DNA of 64,000 nucleotides. It comes from Desulfovibrio sp. JY. Lineage in GTDB: Bacteria; Desulfobacterota; Desulfovibrionia; Desulfovibrionales; Desulfovibrionaceae. The DNA lies in contig CP082962.1 in assembly GCA_021730285.1 (NCBI GenBank), positions 2,542,001 through 2,606,000 of the forward strand, written 5' to 3'. Shown piece by piece: positions 17,447 through 25,310 of the stretch. The translations under genes were made by a program, and so were the position numbers. Every line of letters starts with the position of its first letter. Position 1 is the first letter of the stretch. The notes below the pieces were generated by a model. That model had not been told where the DNA came from. It made no database searches and saw nothing but the letters and a program-made list of their open reading frames with translations.

Positions 17447-18370
17447 GTGATCAGAACAACCGGCATCTTGCTGGCTGTGCTTATTCTTGTCTTCGCATCC
17501 GTGGATTTCGCCGCGGCCAAACGGCTGGGCGGCGGCGGTTCCTTCGGCAACCGGCGGTCGTTTACCACCACCCGTCCGAACAATTCCGGCGCGCCTTCGG
17601 GCTTTTTCGGCAGCCAACAGCAGCAGTCCCGGCCCAATCCGGCGACCGCGACCAATCCCCGTGGCGGTTTCTCCCGGCCGGGTATGGGCGGCATGCTGGG
17701 CGGGCTGCTCGTGGGCGGGCTGCTCGGCTCCATGCTTTTTGGCGGCGGCCATGCCGGCGGTTACGGCGGTCCGGGACTGCTCGACCTGCTGCTCATAGGC
17801 GGCGGCCTCTTTTTATTGTTCCGGTTCCTGGCCCGTCGCCGGATGGCCGCCCAGTCCGGGCCGTCCATGGCGCGGACCTACGAGACCGAGCCCATGCGCG
17901 AGGCGGCCGGCAGCGGCTGGGCCAATCTCGGCGCGGCGTCGTCCGGGGCCCAGGCCCAGGATGGCTCCCAGGCCGCGTCCGGACCCAACGTGCCCCCGGG
18001 CTTTGACGCCGAGGATTTCCTTTCCGGCGCGAAAACGCTCTTCGGCCGGCTGCAACGCTCCTGGAGCGCCCGGGATATAAACGACATCGCCACCTTTGCC
18101 ACGCCGGCCTTCATGGAGGACGTGCGTCGCCAGGCGGCCGAGGACCCGAACCCCGAACCGACCGACGTGCTGCTCGTGGACGCCAAGCTGCTGGAAGTGC
18201 GGCAGATGGGGGAAACGACCATCGCCTCGGCCTACTTCGATACCCTCATGCGCGAGGACCCCAAGGCCGGCCAGCCCGAGCAGGTGCGCGAGATCTGGCA
18301 TTTCGTGCGCCGCGACAGCGTCCCCGGCGACAACTGGCGCCTCGACGCCATCCAGCAAATGGAAGGATAA
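17447..18370 (+). CDS. Tim44-domain membrane protein
   Basis: A 307-residue protein starting at GTG with AAGGAGG 6 bases upstream. It has a cleavable signal-like N-terminus (residues 1-23, ending DFAAA), a Gly/Asn/Gln-rich low-complexity region, a Gly-rich hydrophobic segment and a second one (LLDLLLIGGGLFLLFRFLA). The C-terminal half (FLSGAKTLFGRLQRSWSARDINDI...) has the Tim44-like fold found in many bacterial membrane proteins of unknown function. It ends at a strong intrinsic terminator. Confidence 0.85.
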   Translation: MIRTTGILLAVLILVFASVDFAAAKRLGGGGSFGNRRSFTTTRPNNSGAPSGFFGSQQQQSRPNPATATNPRGGFSRPGMGGMLGGLLVGGLLGSMLFGGGHAGGYGGPGLLDLLLIGGGLFLLFRFLARRRMAAQSGPSMARTYETEPMREAAGSGWANLGAASSGAQAQDGSQAASGPNVPPGFDAEDFLSGAKTLFGRLQRSWSARDINDIATFATPAFMEDVRRQAAEDPNPEPTDVLLVDAKLLEVRQMGETTIASAYFDTLMREDPKAGQPEQVREIWHFVRRDSVPGDNWRLDAIQQMEG

Positions 18371-18397
18371 CAGGCATTTTTGCCTCGTCAGGTCCAG

Positions 18398-18430
18398 GCC
18401 CCCGCCATACGACGGGGGCTTTTTTTGTTT
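18398..18430 (+). terminator. Intrinsic terminator of the Tim44-like gene
   Basis: A 7-bp GC stem (GCCCCCG / CGGGGGC) with an 8-base loop, then a seven-T run. It lies 28 bases after the stop codon. The following 300 bases to the next gene hold no recognisable gene. Confidence 0.85.
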
Positions 18431-18730
18431 GGCGTTCCCGGAGCAAGGTCCGATTTCCGGTTGCGCATTCTTCAAGGCGTGCTACCGTAAGCTATCTCCA
18501 TTGGCCGCTTCGTTGCCTGGAGTCGCAACGCGATGGTGATGCAAGGCCCTCGGCAAGGGGGCAGGGAGGTGGCACGGAAATGATGCCGGTCCGTTTTGCG
18601 GCGTGTGTTTCCGGATTTTCGTGATGGGGCGCTCGACGGCCCGCAACCGTGTGCTTTTTGGGGGTTGGACGCGTTTCGCCCCACAACATGTTTTTTGCTT
18701 GTGGATGCAGGCATCCCAAAGGAGAATGTT

Positions 18731-19177
18731 ATGGTTTTACGGAAACTGTTGGCAACCACGGTCGCCCTGGCGGCGATCATCGTTTTCGGTTCCTGGGGCA
18801 GCGCCGGCGCGCAGATGGGGCCGGGCATGATGTCCGGCTACGGCTATCAGACCCTGACGCCGGAGAAACAGGCGGCCGCGCAAAAGATCTATGGCGCGTA
18901 TTATTCCCAGACGAGCGCCCTGCGCCAGCAGCTCATCGCCAAGCAATATGAACTGAATGCGCTGATTTACGGCGGCAAGGCCGACGACAAGAAGGTGCAG
19001 GAGCTGACCGCGGAAGTCGGCCAATTGCGCTCGAAGCTCTACGAAGCGCAGGTCGGCCTCCAGCGCCAGCTGGCCAAGGAGGATATCCCGTTCATGGGCG
19101 GCATGCACGGCGGCGGCATGTACGGTGGCGGGATGTCCGGTGGCGGCATGATGGGCCCGGGCATGGGCATGTATTAG
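18731..19177 (+). CDS. ZraP/Spy-like periplasmic metal-resistance protein
   Basis: A 148-residue exported protein with a signal peptide (residues 1-27, ending SAGAQ). A helical LTPEKQAAAQKIYGAYYSQTSALRQQL segment is typical of the heavy-metal resistance/CpxP-Spy-ZraP fold. The tail is rich in Gly, Met and His (GGMHGGGMYGGG...MGPGMGMY) and is a likely metal-binding end. AAGGAG lies 6-7 bases before the ATG. It is probably a zinc- or copper-responsive periplasmic chaperone (inference from the family). No two-component genes are adjacent. Confidence 0.88.
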   Translation: MVLRKLLATTVALAAIIVFGSWGSAGAQMGPGMMSGYGYQTLTPEKQAAAQKIYGAYYSQTSALRQQLIAKQYELNALIYGGKADDKKVQELTAEVGQLRSKLYEAQVGLQRQLAKEDIPFMGGMHGGGMYGGGMSGGGMMGPGMGMY

Positions 19178-19260
19178 AGACAGGCTGCTTAAGCGACCAG
19201 GGGAAGCCCTGCCTCCCCTGGTCCCCCGCTTCTATAGTATCTAACTCTTTGTTTTCCGTG

Positions 19261-19320
19261 GAAAGTCTTTGGAAGGGGGGCTGGGGGAAACCTTTCGTAA
19301 GACAAGGTTTCCCCCAGCTC
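19261..19320 (+). repeat. Dispersed hairpin repeat, type A (copy 3)
   Basis: Flank AAAGTCTTTGGAAGGGGGG followed by a 15-bp stem (19280-19318) that reads GCTGGGGGAAACCTT on its left arm. The stem ends 13 bases from the stop codon of the minus-strand MBL-rhodanese gene, the same gene-end position as most other copies. Confidence 0.85.
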
Positions 19321-19331
19321 TTTTCTTCTTC

Positions 19332-20720
19332 TTACACCGTCACCACAGGCAGCCCGGCCCGGGTCCAGGCGATCATGCCGCCGGCCACCGAGCGCACGTC
19401 GTTGCAACCCTTGGCGGCCAGGGCGCTGCCGATGATGTTGGAACGGTAGCCCGAGCCGCAGATGACCACCACCGGACCGGAAAAGCACAGGTCCACCCCG
19501 CGTTCCAGGATATCGGCAAAGGGCTGGTGCGCGGCGGCGGCCACGTGGCCGGATTCCCATTCCGCGTCGGTGCGCACATCGAGCAGCGCCGGCGGATTGT
19601 CTCCCTCAAGAGCCCTGGCCAGGTCGCGCACCGACATCTGGGCCAGGGACGCCACTTCCCGGCCGCTCTGGGTCCAGGCCGGCATGCCGCCGCCCAGGTG
19701 CCCGAGGATGGCGTCGTAGCCGATGCGGAAGAGCTCCAGCCGCACGGCCGAGGCCCGCTCCCTGTCCGCCGCCACGATGAGGATCCTGGCGTCCGGGGCC
19801 ACGGACATGCCCACCCAGTTGGCGAGCTGCTTGTCGAAGCCGATGTTGAGGCTGCCCGGGATGTGCGCGCCGCCGTAGGCGGCCGTGTCGCGGCAGTCGA
19901 TGACCACCGTTTTCGGCGTGGCCATGAGTTCCTCGAACCGGTCCGGGGTGAGTTCCCGCTCCATGGGGCAGGCGTCACTCAGGGGCGCGCCCTTGCGGTT
20001 GGTCTTGATGATGTGGCTGAAGCTTTTCGGCCGGGCCGGCAGGTGGGACAGGATGGCGGCCTTGAAGCTGGCGAAATCCGCGTAGCCGAGCATGGTGTTG
20101 GCCCGGCGCTCGTAGCCGAGGGTGGACACGCCCTTGGCGCTCATGCCCCGGCCGCACAGCGAGCCCTGGCCGTGGGCGGGGTAGATTTCCAGGTCCGCCG
20201 GCAGCTTGGCCAGCTTCCCGTATAGGCTGTCGTAGAGGTTTTGCACCTGGGCATCGAGGATCGCCGCGCCCGGCAGGTCCGGCCGGCCGATGTCGCCGAC
20301 GAAGAGCACGTCGCCGGTCAGAAGCATGCACGGCTCGGGCGAGCGCACCAGGTCGCTGACCAGCAGGGACACGGAATTGGGGGTGTGGCCGGGGGTGTAG
20401 AGCACTTCCAGGCGGGCCGCGCCGGCCTCGATCACCTGTCCCTCGGCCAGGGGCTTGTGGGGATAGGCCACGCCGGCGTCGGGGTGGATGTGAATATCGG
20501 CCCCTGTGGCGGCGCGCAGTTCCTGGCCGCCGCTTACGTGGTCGGCGTGCAGGTGGGTCTCGATGATGCCGATGATGCGCATGCCCTCGTCGCGGGCGAT
20601 TTCCAGGTAGCAGTCGATGTCGCGTTTGGGGTCGACCACCACGCAGACATGGGCGGCGGGGCAGCCGAGAACGTAGGAAAAACAACCCAAACCCGGAGTC
20701 TGTATCTGCTTGAAATACAT
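19332..20720 (-). CDS. MBL-fold hydrolase fused to two rhodanese domains (persulfide dioxygenase-like)
   Basis: A 462-residue sulfur-metabolism protein. The N-terminal metallo-beta-lactamase domain has the metal motif THLHADHVSG near residue 56, plus TPGHTPNS and TGDVLFVGDIGRPD, typical of ETHE1/persulfide-dioxygenase-like proteins. Two rhodanese domains follow. The first has no Cys in its active loop (ILIVAADRERAS) and is probably structural. The second keeps a Cys in VVVICGSGYRSN. Oxygen-dependent persulfide oxidation would be unusual in an anaerobe, so a detoxification or sulfurtransfer role is possible. GGAGGAG lies upstream of the ATG. Confidence 0.9.
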   Translation of the reverse strand: MYFKQIQTPGLGCFSYVLGCPAAHVCVVVDPKRDIDCYLEIARDEGMRIIGIIETHLHADHVSGGQELRAATGADIHIHPDAGVAYPHKPLAEGQVIEAGAARLEVLYTPGHTPNSVSLLVSDLVRSPEPCMLLTGDVLFVGDIGRPDLPGAAILDAQVQNLYDSLYGKLAKLPADLEIYPAHGQGSLCGRGMSAKGVSTLGYERRANTMLGYADFASFKAAILSHLPARPKSFSHIIKTNRKGAPLSDACPMERELTPDRFEELMATPKTVVIDCRDTAAYGGAHIPGSLNIGFDKQLANWVGMSVAPDARILIVAADRERASAVRLELFRIGYDAILGHLGGGMPAWTQSGREVASLAQMSVRDLARALEGDNPPALLDVRTDAEWESGHVAAAAHQPFADILERGVDLCFSGPVVVICGSGYRSNIIGSALAAKGCNDVRSVAGGMIAWTRAGLPVVTV

Positions 20721-20825
20721 CCTTCTCCTCCTTGCGACTTTCGGTCGTGAGTGCCCTTAGCATGGCCGATTTATACGACCTGGGCAAGGCAGGCTTCACC
20801 AAAAATCCAGTGGAATACTTCCCCT

Positions 20826-20905
20826 ATTAAAGTTTTTGGGGAGGGTGGGGGTCCGGGGGAGGGAACCCTTTTTTTCAAAAAAGGGTTCCCTCCCCCGGCG
20901 GCCTT
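20826..20905 (+). repeat. Dispersed hairpin repeat, type A (copy 4)
   Basis: Flank TTAAAGTTTTTGGGGAGGG and then a perfect 22-bp stem with a 2-base loop (20853-20898), the longest uninterrupted stem of the family here. A partial GGCGGCC end follows. It lies about 20 bases beyond the stop of the minus-strand MBL hydrolase gene. Confidence 0.9.
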
Positions 20906-20920
20906 CGCTTCCCCCAACTC

Positions 20921-21748
20921 CTAAGGAATTATCACCAATCCCGCGCCGGTGGGCGTGAAGTCGCCCTGAAAATGTTCGCGCAGATAGTCCAGCCCGGCCT
21001 GCCCCGTGCAGTGGCCGGCGTAGAGCCGCGTCACGCCGAATCGCTTCAGGGCGTCGACGGTCTCGGCCATGGCGGACTCGGGCGCGCCGATCAGATGCAG
21101 GCCGCCGACAACCGTTTGGAAGCGCTCGATGCCGCACGCATCCCTGGCCGCTTCCAGACTATTGGCCAGACCCGCATGGCAGCAGCCCAGAAGCGCCAGC
21201 TTGCCCCCCGGCGCGTCGATGACCAGGAAGGCGTCGTCGGGCACGAGGTCCGGCACATGGCCGGCGGTGTCGCAAAAGAGGTTGGCCGTGGCCGTGAAGT
21301 TGCCCGGCCGGCGGGGAATGTCGGTAACGCAGGTGAGCCCCGGAGCGAGGGTGCGGGTTTCCTGAACGGGAATGAATTCGGGCAGGCCGTTCGGCAGCCG
21401 GCCGTCGTCCATGCCGGCGGAGCGGTAGGTGGTGGCGTCGCGGCGGCTGTAGCGTTGTTGCCAGACGTCCGGATGGCCGTAGACCGGGCCGGTGTACCCG
21501 GCCTCGATGAGGGTCGCCAGCCCGCCGCTGTGGTCGTAGTGGCCGTGGCTCAGCGCGATGCTCCGGGCGGCGGTGGGGTCGATGCCCAGGGCGGCGGCGT
21601 TTTGCGCCACAAGCCCGGTCTGGCCGGTGTCCCACAGGAAACAGCCGGCCTCGCCCGCATCGATCCACACCGACCAGCCGTGTTCGGCCGCAAGGCGCGA
21701 ATCGCTCGAGACGTTGTCCACCAGAACGCGCAGGGACCGAACAGCCAT
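20921..21748 (-). CDS. MBL-fold metallohydrolase (dihydropterin-phosphate synthase-like subgroup)
   Basis: A 275-residue metallo-beta-lactamase-fold protein. The metal-binding motif is SHGHYDHSGG near residue 70, and further ligands are likely in GCCHAGL and GLHLIG. The sequence resembles the archaeal-type group named after ribofuranosylaminobenzene-phosphate synthase, common in anaerobes and often of unknown role. GGGAG precedes the ATG by 7 bases. It lies 11 bases after the receiver gene in the same direction, so both are probably cotranscribed. Confidence 0.85.
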   Translation of the reverse strand: MAVRSLRVLVDNVSSDSRLAAEHGWSVWIDAGEAGCFLWDTGQTGLVAQNAAALGIDPTAARSIALSHGHYDHSGGLATLIEAGYTGPVYGHPDVWQQRYSRRDATTYRSAGMDDGRLPNGLPEFIPVQETRTLAPGLTCVTDIPRRPGNFTATANLFCDTAGHVPDLVPDDAFLVIDAPGGKLALLGCCHAGLANSLEAARDACGIERFQTVVGGLHLIGAPESAMAETVDALKRFGVTRLYAGHCTGQAGLDYLREHFQGDFTPTGAGLVIIP

Positions 21749-21759
21749 GACTGTGCTCC

Positions 21760-22119
21760 CTAGGCCACCGTCGCGAGCGTGGCCAGCAAGTCCTTGGCCG
21801 CCGCCGCATCCGGGCTCGGGGGAAGCCGCTTGAGAATGCCGAGCCCCTCGCCGGCTTCGTGGAAATCCGCTTCGGACAGGTCGGACACCACCGCCGTGAA
21901 AATCATGGCGTTTTGCTGCATGAGCCTCGCCACCAGCGTGAAGGGTTCCAGGTCGGGCAGGTTTTCGTCGACCACGCACAGAACGGGACGACCCGCTGCG
22001 GCGGATTCCAACGCGGTGGCCGCGTCCGGGGCAATGGTCACATGGGCGCCGCCGGCAGCCAGGGCGGCGGTAAAATCGGTGAGCACCCGGGGACGGGCGG
22101 TGACAAGCAGAATTTCCAT
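21760..22119 (-). CDS. Stand-alone receiver-like protein
   Basis: A 119-residue single-domain protein with a CheY-like pattern: MEILLVTARPRV, then a putative phospho-acceptor Asp in VLCVVDENLPDLEPF and a Lys in GILKRLP. The acidic pair normally at the first loop is missing (TARP instead of a DD pair), so phosphorylation may be weak or lost. It has no output domain. It lies between the MBL hydrolase and the FmdB-like gene. The role is unknown. Confidence 0.75.
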   Translation of the reverse strand: MEILLVTARPRVLTDFTAALAAGGAHVTIAPDAATALESAAAGRPVLCVVDENLPDLEPFTLVARLMQQNAMIFTAVVSDLSEADFHEAGEGLGILKRLPPSPDAAAAKDLLATLATVA

Positions 22120-22133
22120 AAACAAGGTCTCCC

Positions 22134-22379
22134 TTAGGCCTTGCCGCAACACGAGCCGGGGCCGGCGCAACCGGCATGGCCGGGATGCGAGCCGCAACAG
22201 CCATGATCCGAGGGACCCGGCAGGCCGGTCGTCGCCTTGCCCGTCAGCGAACTCGTGGCGGAAAGCAGTTTTTGCGCCGCGGCCCCGCACTGGGGACAAA
22301 TCGGCGCATCCTCGGCCCGGGGCCGGATCACTTCGCCGCTATACCCGCAGGCCGGGCAGGTAATGTCATAAATCGGCAT
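22134..22379 (-). CDS. FmdB-type zinc-ribbon protein
   Basis: An 81-residue protein with an N-terminal zinc ribbon (CPACGYSG at residues 8-11 and CPQCG near 29-32) starting MPIYDITC, as in the FmdB putative regulatory family. The tail is Gly/Cys/His-rich (GCCGSHPGHAGCAGPGSCC) and could bind a metal. AAAGGAG lies about 8 bases before the ATG. It lies between the ORP-like cluster and the receiver/MBL pair, separated from the former by a composite repeat. Confidence 0.85.
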   Translation of the reverse strand: MPIYDITCPACGYSGEVIRPRAEDAPICPQCGAAAQKLLSATSSLTGKATTGLPGPSDHGCCGSHPGHAGCAGPGSCCGKA

Positions 22380-22397
22380 GTTATTCTCCTTTCCTGC

Positions 22398-22667
22398 GCC
22401 TCCGGCGGCCAGGAGGGACGCTGTCCCTCCTGGACCTCCCTGCCAGGGGCGCTGCCCCTGGACCCCGCCGGGAGGCCACGGGCCCCCCGGTCCCCCCTTC
22501 CCGCCGGTTGTCGCTTTTTGGGGCGGTGTGCCGCCCCCAAAAGCGACAACCGGGGAAAAGGGCGGCCATGCGGTGCTCGCGCACCAGACAAGGCCCGTTA
22601 AAGTTTTTGGGAAGGGGTCCCGGGGAAACCTTTTTTTCAAAAAAGGTTTCCCCGGGCCGCCGGAGGC
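22398..22667. repeat. Full-length composite hairpin element with 13-bp terminal inverted repeats
   Basis: A 270-bp intergenic element bounded by perfect inverted repeats GCCTCCGGCGGCC (22398-22410) and GGCCGCCGGAGGC (22655-22667). Inside are four hairpins: a 10-bp stem (22409-22433), an 8-bp stem (22443-22461), a stem of 22 pairs with one mismatch (22504-22553) and the family type A hairpin (22619-22656) with its flank TTAAAGTTTTTGGGAAGGGG from 22598. No coding capacity is seen. It looks like the complete version of which the other copies are parts. Confidence 0.8.
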
Positions 22668-22686
22668 ATCTTTTCTCCTCTGCTCC

Positions 22687-23067
22687 CTACGCCATACCGC
22701 CACCGCAGGTGTGGTTGAGGGAGAACTCGGCCAGTTTGCCGGACAGGAAGGCCTGCACGGCCATGCCCACGGACGGGGCGTCGCCGCCGTGGTAGACCTT
22801 GATGCCGACCTGGTTGAATCCCATCAGCGGCCGCATGCCCATGCCGCCGGCGAGGAGCACGGTGACGCCGTTTTCGGACAGGTGATTGACCGGGGCCATG
22901 CAGCCGCCCTGGACGTGGGGGACGTTGGGCAGGGTGTCGACCTTGGTGATCTGGCCGTCGGCCACATCGATCACGGTGTAGCAGTCGCAGTGACCGAAGT
23001 GCGCGCCCACGGCGCTGTCCATGCCGCCGGGCTGGGCGGAGGGGATGGCGATACGACAGGTTTCCAT
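22687..23067 (-). CDS. NifX/MTH1175-family (ORP-like) cofactor-binding protein
   Basis: A 126-residue protein of the dinitrogenase iron-molybdenum cofactor biosynthesis family, with the typical SAVGAHFGHCDCYTVIDV start and GGMGMRPL loop. His and Cys residues (FGHCDC, HTCGGG) could bind a metal cluster. Members of this fold include the Desulfovibrio orange protein, which carries a Mo-Cu sulfide cluster. It is the last gene of the MinD-ferredoxin cluster, 13 bases after the preceding ATPase gene. AAGGA lies upstream of the ATG. Confidence 0.88.
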   Translation of the reverse strand: METCRIAIPSAQPGGMDSAVGAHFGHCDCYTVIDVADGQITKVDTLPNVPHVQGGCMAPVNHLSENGVTVLLAGGMGMRPLMGFNQVGIKVYHGGDAPSVGMAVQAFLSGKLAEFSLNHTCGGGMA

Positions 23068-23080
23068 AGTGTGTTCCTTC

Positions 23081-23968
23081 TTATTTGCCCTTGGCGCTGG
23101 TATCGGCCAGGGCGATTGTGGCGTCCCACAGGCGGCGGATGTCGTCGGCCAGGGGGCCTCCGTATTCGGGCAAAGTTTTTCTGGCCACCATGGCCCGGGT
23201 CACATCCGGGTGATGGGGCAGATGGCCGAGCAGGGCCAGCCCGTTTCGGGTGCAATAGTCCTCGATGCGGGCGGCCTCGTCGGGATTGAGGTCGGCCTTG
23301 TTGATGATGACCCCGGCCGGCAGTTTGAAGTGGGCGCACAGGTCGGCCACGCGCTTCAAGTCATGAGAGCCGGAGGGCGTGGGCTCGGTGACGAGCACGG
23401 CGAGACTCGCGCCGGACAGGGCGCTTATGACCGGGCAGGCGATGCCGGGCGCGCCGTCGCACAGGATCAGGTCGAGGCCTTCCATTTCCGCCAGCTTGCG
23501 GGCTTTTTGCTTGAGCAGCATGACCAGCCGGCCGGAATTTTCCGCGCCGGGGTCGAGCCTGGCGTGGACCAGCGGCCCGAAGCGGGTGGAGGCGACGGCG
23601 GAAAAGCCGCAGGTGCGCGGTGGAAAGGCGATGGCCTGCCGGGGGCACAGCACCACGCAAGCCTTGCAGCCTTCGCAGCGGCTTTCCTCGATGCGGCATT
23701 TCCCGTCCGGGCCGGCGATGACGGCGTCGAACCGGCAGGTTTCCTTGCAGATGCCGCAGCCGTCGCAGACGTCCTGGTCGATGACGGCCAGGTTGCCCGA
23801 GATGAACGGCTCCCGGGCCTCGTCGGACGGATCGAGCAGGATGTGCAGGTCCGGGGCGTCGACGTCCAGGTCGCAGACGACCTTCTTTTTGGCCAGGGCG
23901 GCGAAGGCCGCCGTAAACGACGTTTTGCCGGCTCCGCCCTTGCCGCTTAAGATGATGATTTCACGCAT
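23081..23968 (-). CDS. MinD-type P-loop ATPase with 2x[4Fe-4S] ferredoxin insert (second copy)
   Basis: A 295-residue ATPase with the deviant Walker A LSGKGGAGKTS at residues 8-18. An inserted ferredoxin module near 60-115 has two Cys clusters (CDGCGICKETC and CEGCKACVVLCP). Downstream switch motifs are DLILCDGAPGIACP and VTEPTPSGSHDL. Such pairs of ATPases accompany the ORP complex in Desulfovibrio (DVU2103/2104 type) and are thought to serve metallocluster assembly. It overlaps the upstream paralog by 8 bases. GGAGG lies before the ATG. Confidence 0.92.
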   Translation of the reverse strand: MREIIILSGKGGAGKTSFTAAFAALAKKKVVCDLDVDAPDLHILLDPSDEAREPFISGNLAVIDQDVCDGCGICKETCRFDAVIAGPDGKCRIEESRCEGCKACVVLCPRQAIAFPPRTCGFSAVASTRFGPLVHARLDPGAENSGRLVMLLKQKARKLAEMEGLDLILCDGAPGIACPVISALSGASLAVLVTEPTPSGSHDLKRVADLCAHFKLPAGVIINKADLNPDEAARIEDYCTRNGLALLGHLPHHPDVTRAMVARKTLPEYGGPLADDIRRLWDATIALADTSAKGK

Positions 23969-24851
23969 GGCGGACCTCCGGGACAAAGCTGGCCACGTCC
24001 TTTGCCAGCTTGAGCGTCAGTTCGCGGTAGGCGGGCGAGACTTCGGGCAGGAGCCTGCCCCGGGCATAGGCTTCGGCCACGGCCCGGTCGTCGGGGATAC
24101 GGGCCAGGATGGGGAGGCTGGCCTCGCGGCAGATGCCCTCGAGTTCGTCGGCCGGCAGCCCGGACCGGTTGATCACCACGGCCATGGGCTTGCCGAGCGG
24201 GGAGAAGGCGTCCACCGCGAGGCGGAAGTCGTGGATGCCGAAGGGCGTTGGCTCGGTGACCAGCACGATGGCGTCGGAGCGGGACACGGCGGCGCCGGCC
24301 GGACAGCTCACCCCGGGCGGGGCGTCGCAGATGACGTCCGGCGCGGGCTCGGCCTCCCGCTCGACGAGCAGCGCTTCCAACCGGGCCAAAACGGCCCGGA
24401 TGAGCGCTGGGCTCATGGCCTCGCCCACCCGCAGCCGGCCGTTTAGGAACGTGATGGCCCCGGCCGCGCCTTCCTCGATGCGGCCAAGTTCGCGGGCTCC
24501 GGCGCCGATGGCCCCAAAGGGGCATATTGCCGCGCAGGCGCCGCAGCCATGGCACATCTCGTCAAAGACCATGGGCGTGTCGCCAAGGATGGTGATGGCC
24601 GCGAACTGGCAGATTTCCCGGCACGATCCGCAGCGCGTGCACCGTTCCACGTCGATGACCGGGATTTCGATGTTGGCGATATGGGTGTCGGTGATAAGCG
24701 GGCGCAGAAACAGGTGGAGATTGGGTTCCTCCACGTCGCAGTCCACGGCCACGACCGGAGTCCCCACCGCCTCGGTCCAGATCGAGGCCAGGGCGGCGGA
24801 CACGGTGGTCTTGCCGGTGCCGCCCTTGCCGCTGGCGATGCTCACGCGCAT
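23961..24851 (-). CDS. MinD-type P-loop ATPase with 2x[4Fe-4S] ferredoxin insert (first copy)
   Basis: A 296-residue paralog of the downstream gene. It has a deviant Walker A (ASGKGGTGKTT), a ferredoxin insert with CTRCGSCREIC and CHGCGACAAICP, then DVICDAPPGVSCP and VTEPTPFGIHDF. The two probably form a heterodimer (family precedent, inferred). Its start lies 5 bases after the stop of the NifX-like gene upstream, and its end overlaps the next ATPase by 8 bases, so this is tight operon packing. Confidence 0.92.
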   Translation of the reverse strand: MRVSIASGKGGTGKTTVSAALASIWTEAVGTPVVAVDCDVEEPNLHLFLRPLITDTHIANIEIPVIDVERCTRCGSCREICQFAAITILGDTPMVFDEMCHGCGACAAICPFGAIGAGARELGRIEEGAAGAITFLNGRLRVGEAMSPALIRAVLARLEALLVEREAEPAPDVICDAPPGVSCPAGAAVSRSDAIVLVTEPTPFGIHDFRLAVDAFSPLGKPMAVVINRSGLPADELEGICREASLPILARIPDDRAVAEAYARGRLLPEVSPAYRELTLKLAKDVASFVPEVRHA

Positions 24852-24856
24852 GGTGC

Positions 24857-25189
24857 CTAGGCCCCCGCTCCGGCGCGGTATTTTTCCACGGCCTGGCCCA
24901 CGGTCAGGCCTTCCATGCCCTCGACCACGCGCACGCCGACGGCCTTGAGCGTACTGGCCGCCTTGGGGCCGACAACGCCCGTCAGGAGCACCTTGGCCCC
25001 GGCCTCGGCGATGCGCCGCGCCGTTTCGATGCCCGCGCCGTGGGCCATGGTCTGGGACGCGCCGTTGTCCAGCCATGTGCCCTGGCCGTCCGGGCCGACC
25101 AGCACGAAGCCGGCCGCGCGGCCGAAGCGCGCATCCACGGCGTCGTCCATGTTCGGGCCTTCGCTGCTGACTGCGATGATCTCACTCAT
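24857..25189 (-). CDS. NifX/MTH1175-family protein, best ORP candidate
   Basis: A 110-residue single-domain protein (MSEIIAVSSEGPNMDDAVDARFGRAAGFVLV...), close in size to the ~12-kDa orange protein of Desulfovibrio. It has the family's ARFGRA motif and a GVVGPKAASTLKAVGV loop. There are no Cys, consistent with the non-covalent cluster binding known for ORP. It leads the segment with the two ferredoxin ATPases and follows hairpin copy 6. It could instead be a generic NifX/NafY-like carrier. Confidence 0.85.
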   Translation of the reverse strand: MSEIIAVSSEGPNMDDAVDARFGRAAGFVLVGPDGQGTWLDNGASQTMAHGAGIETARRIAEAGAKVLLTGVVGPKAASTLKAVGVRVVEGMEGLTVGQAVEKYRAGAGA

Positions 25190-25233
25190 GACAAGCTCCT
25201 TTCTCCGGGTTTGGCGTCGCTCCGGCCCCCTCC

Positions 25234-25310
25234 AAACGTTTTTGAAGGGGGCCGGTCCAGGGGGAACCTTTGTTAAAACGTTTCCCCCTGGCCGCCGGAG
25301 GCTGCCTTTC
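25234..25310 (+). repeat. Dispersed hairpin repeat, type A (copy 6), overlapping a gene end
   Basis: Flank AAACGTTTTTGAAGGGGGCC followed by an imperfect stem (25257-25291, arms CCAGGGGGAA / TTTCCCCCTGG) and then GGCCGCCGGAGGC, the same 13-bp end as the full-length element (25290-25302). The stop codon and last codons of the NifU-like gene lie inside the stem, giving it the C-terminal GETF also seen in other repeat-derived tails. Confidence 0.85.

Noticed and set aside
25205-25225. Second sigma-54 promoter upstream of the ORP-type gene
   Set aside because: A GG-N10-GC spacing occurs by chance in GC-rich sequence, but the surrounding bases (no GGCAC or TTGC) do not match the consensus.
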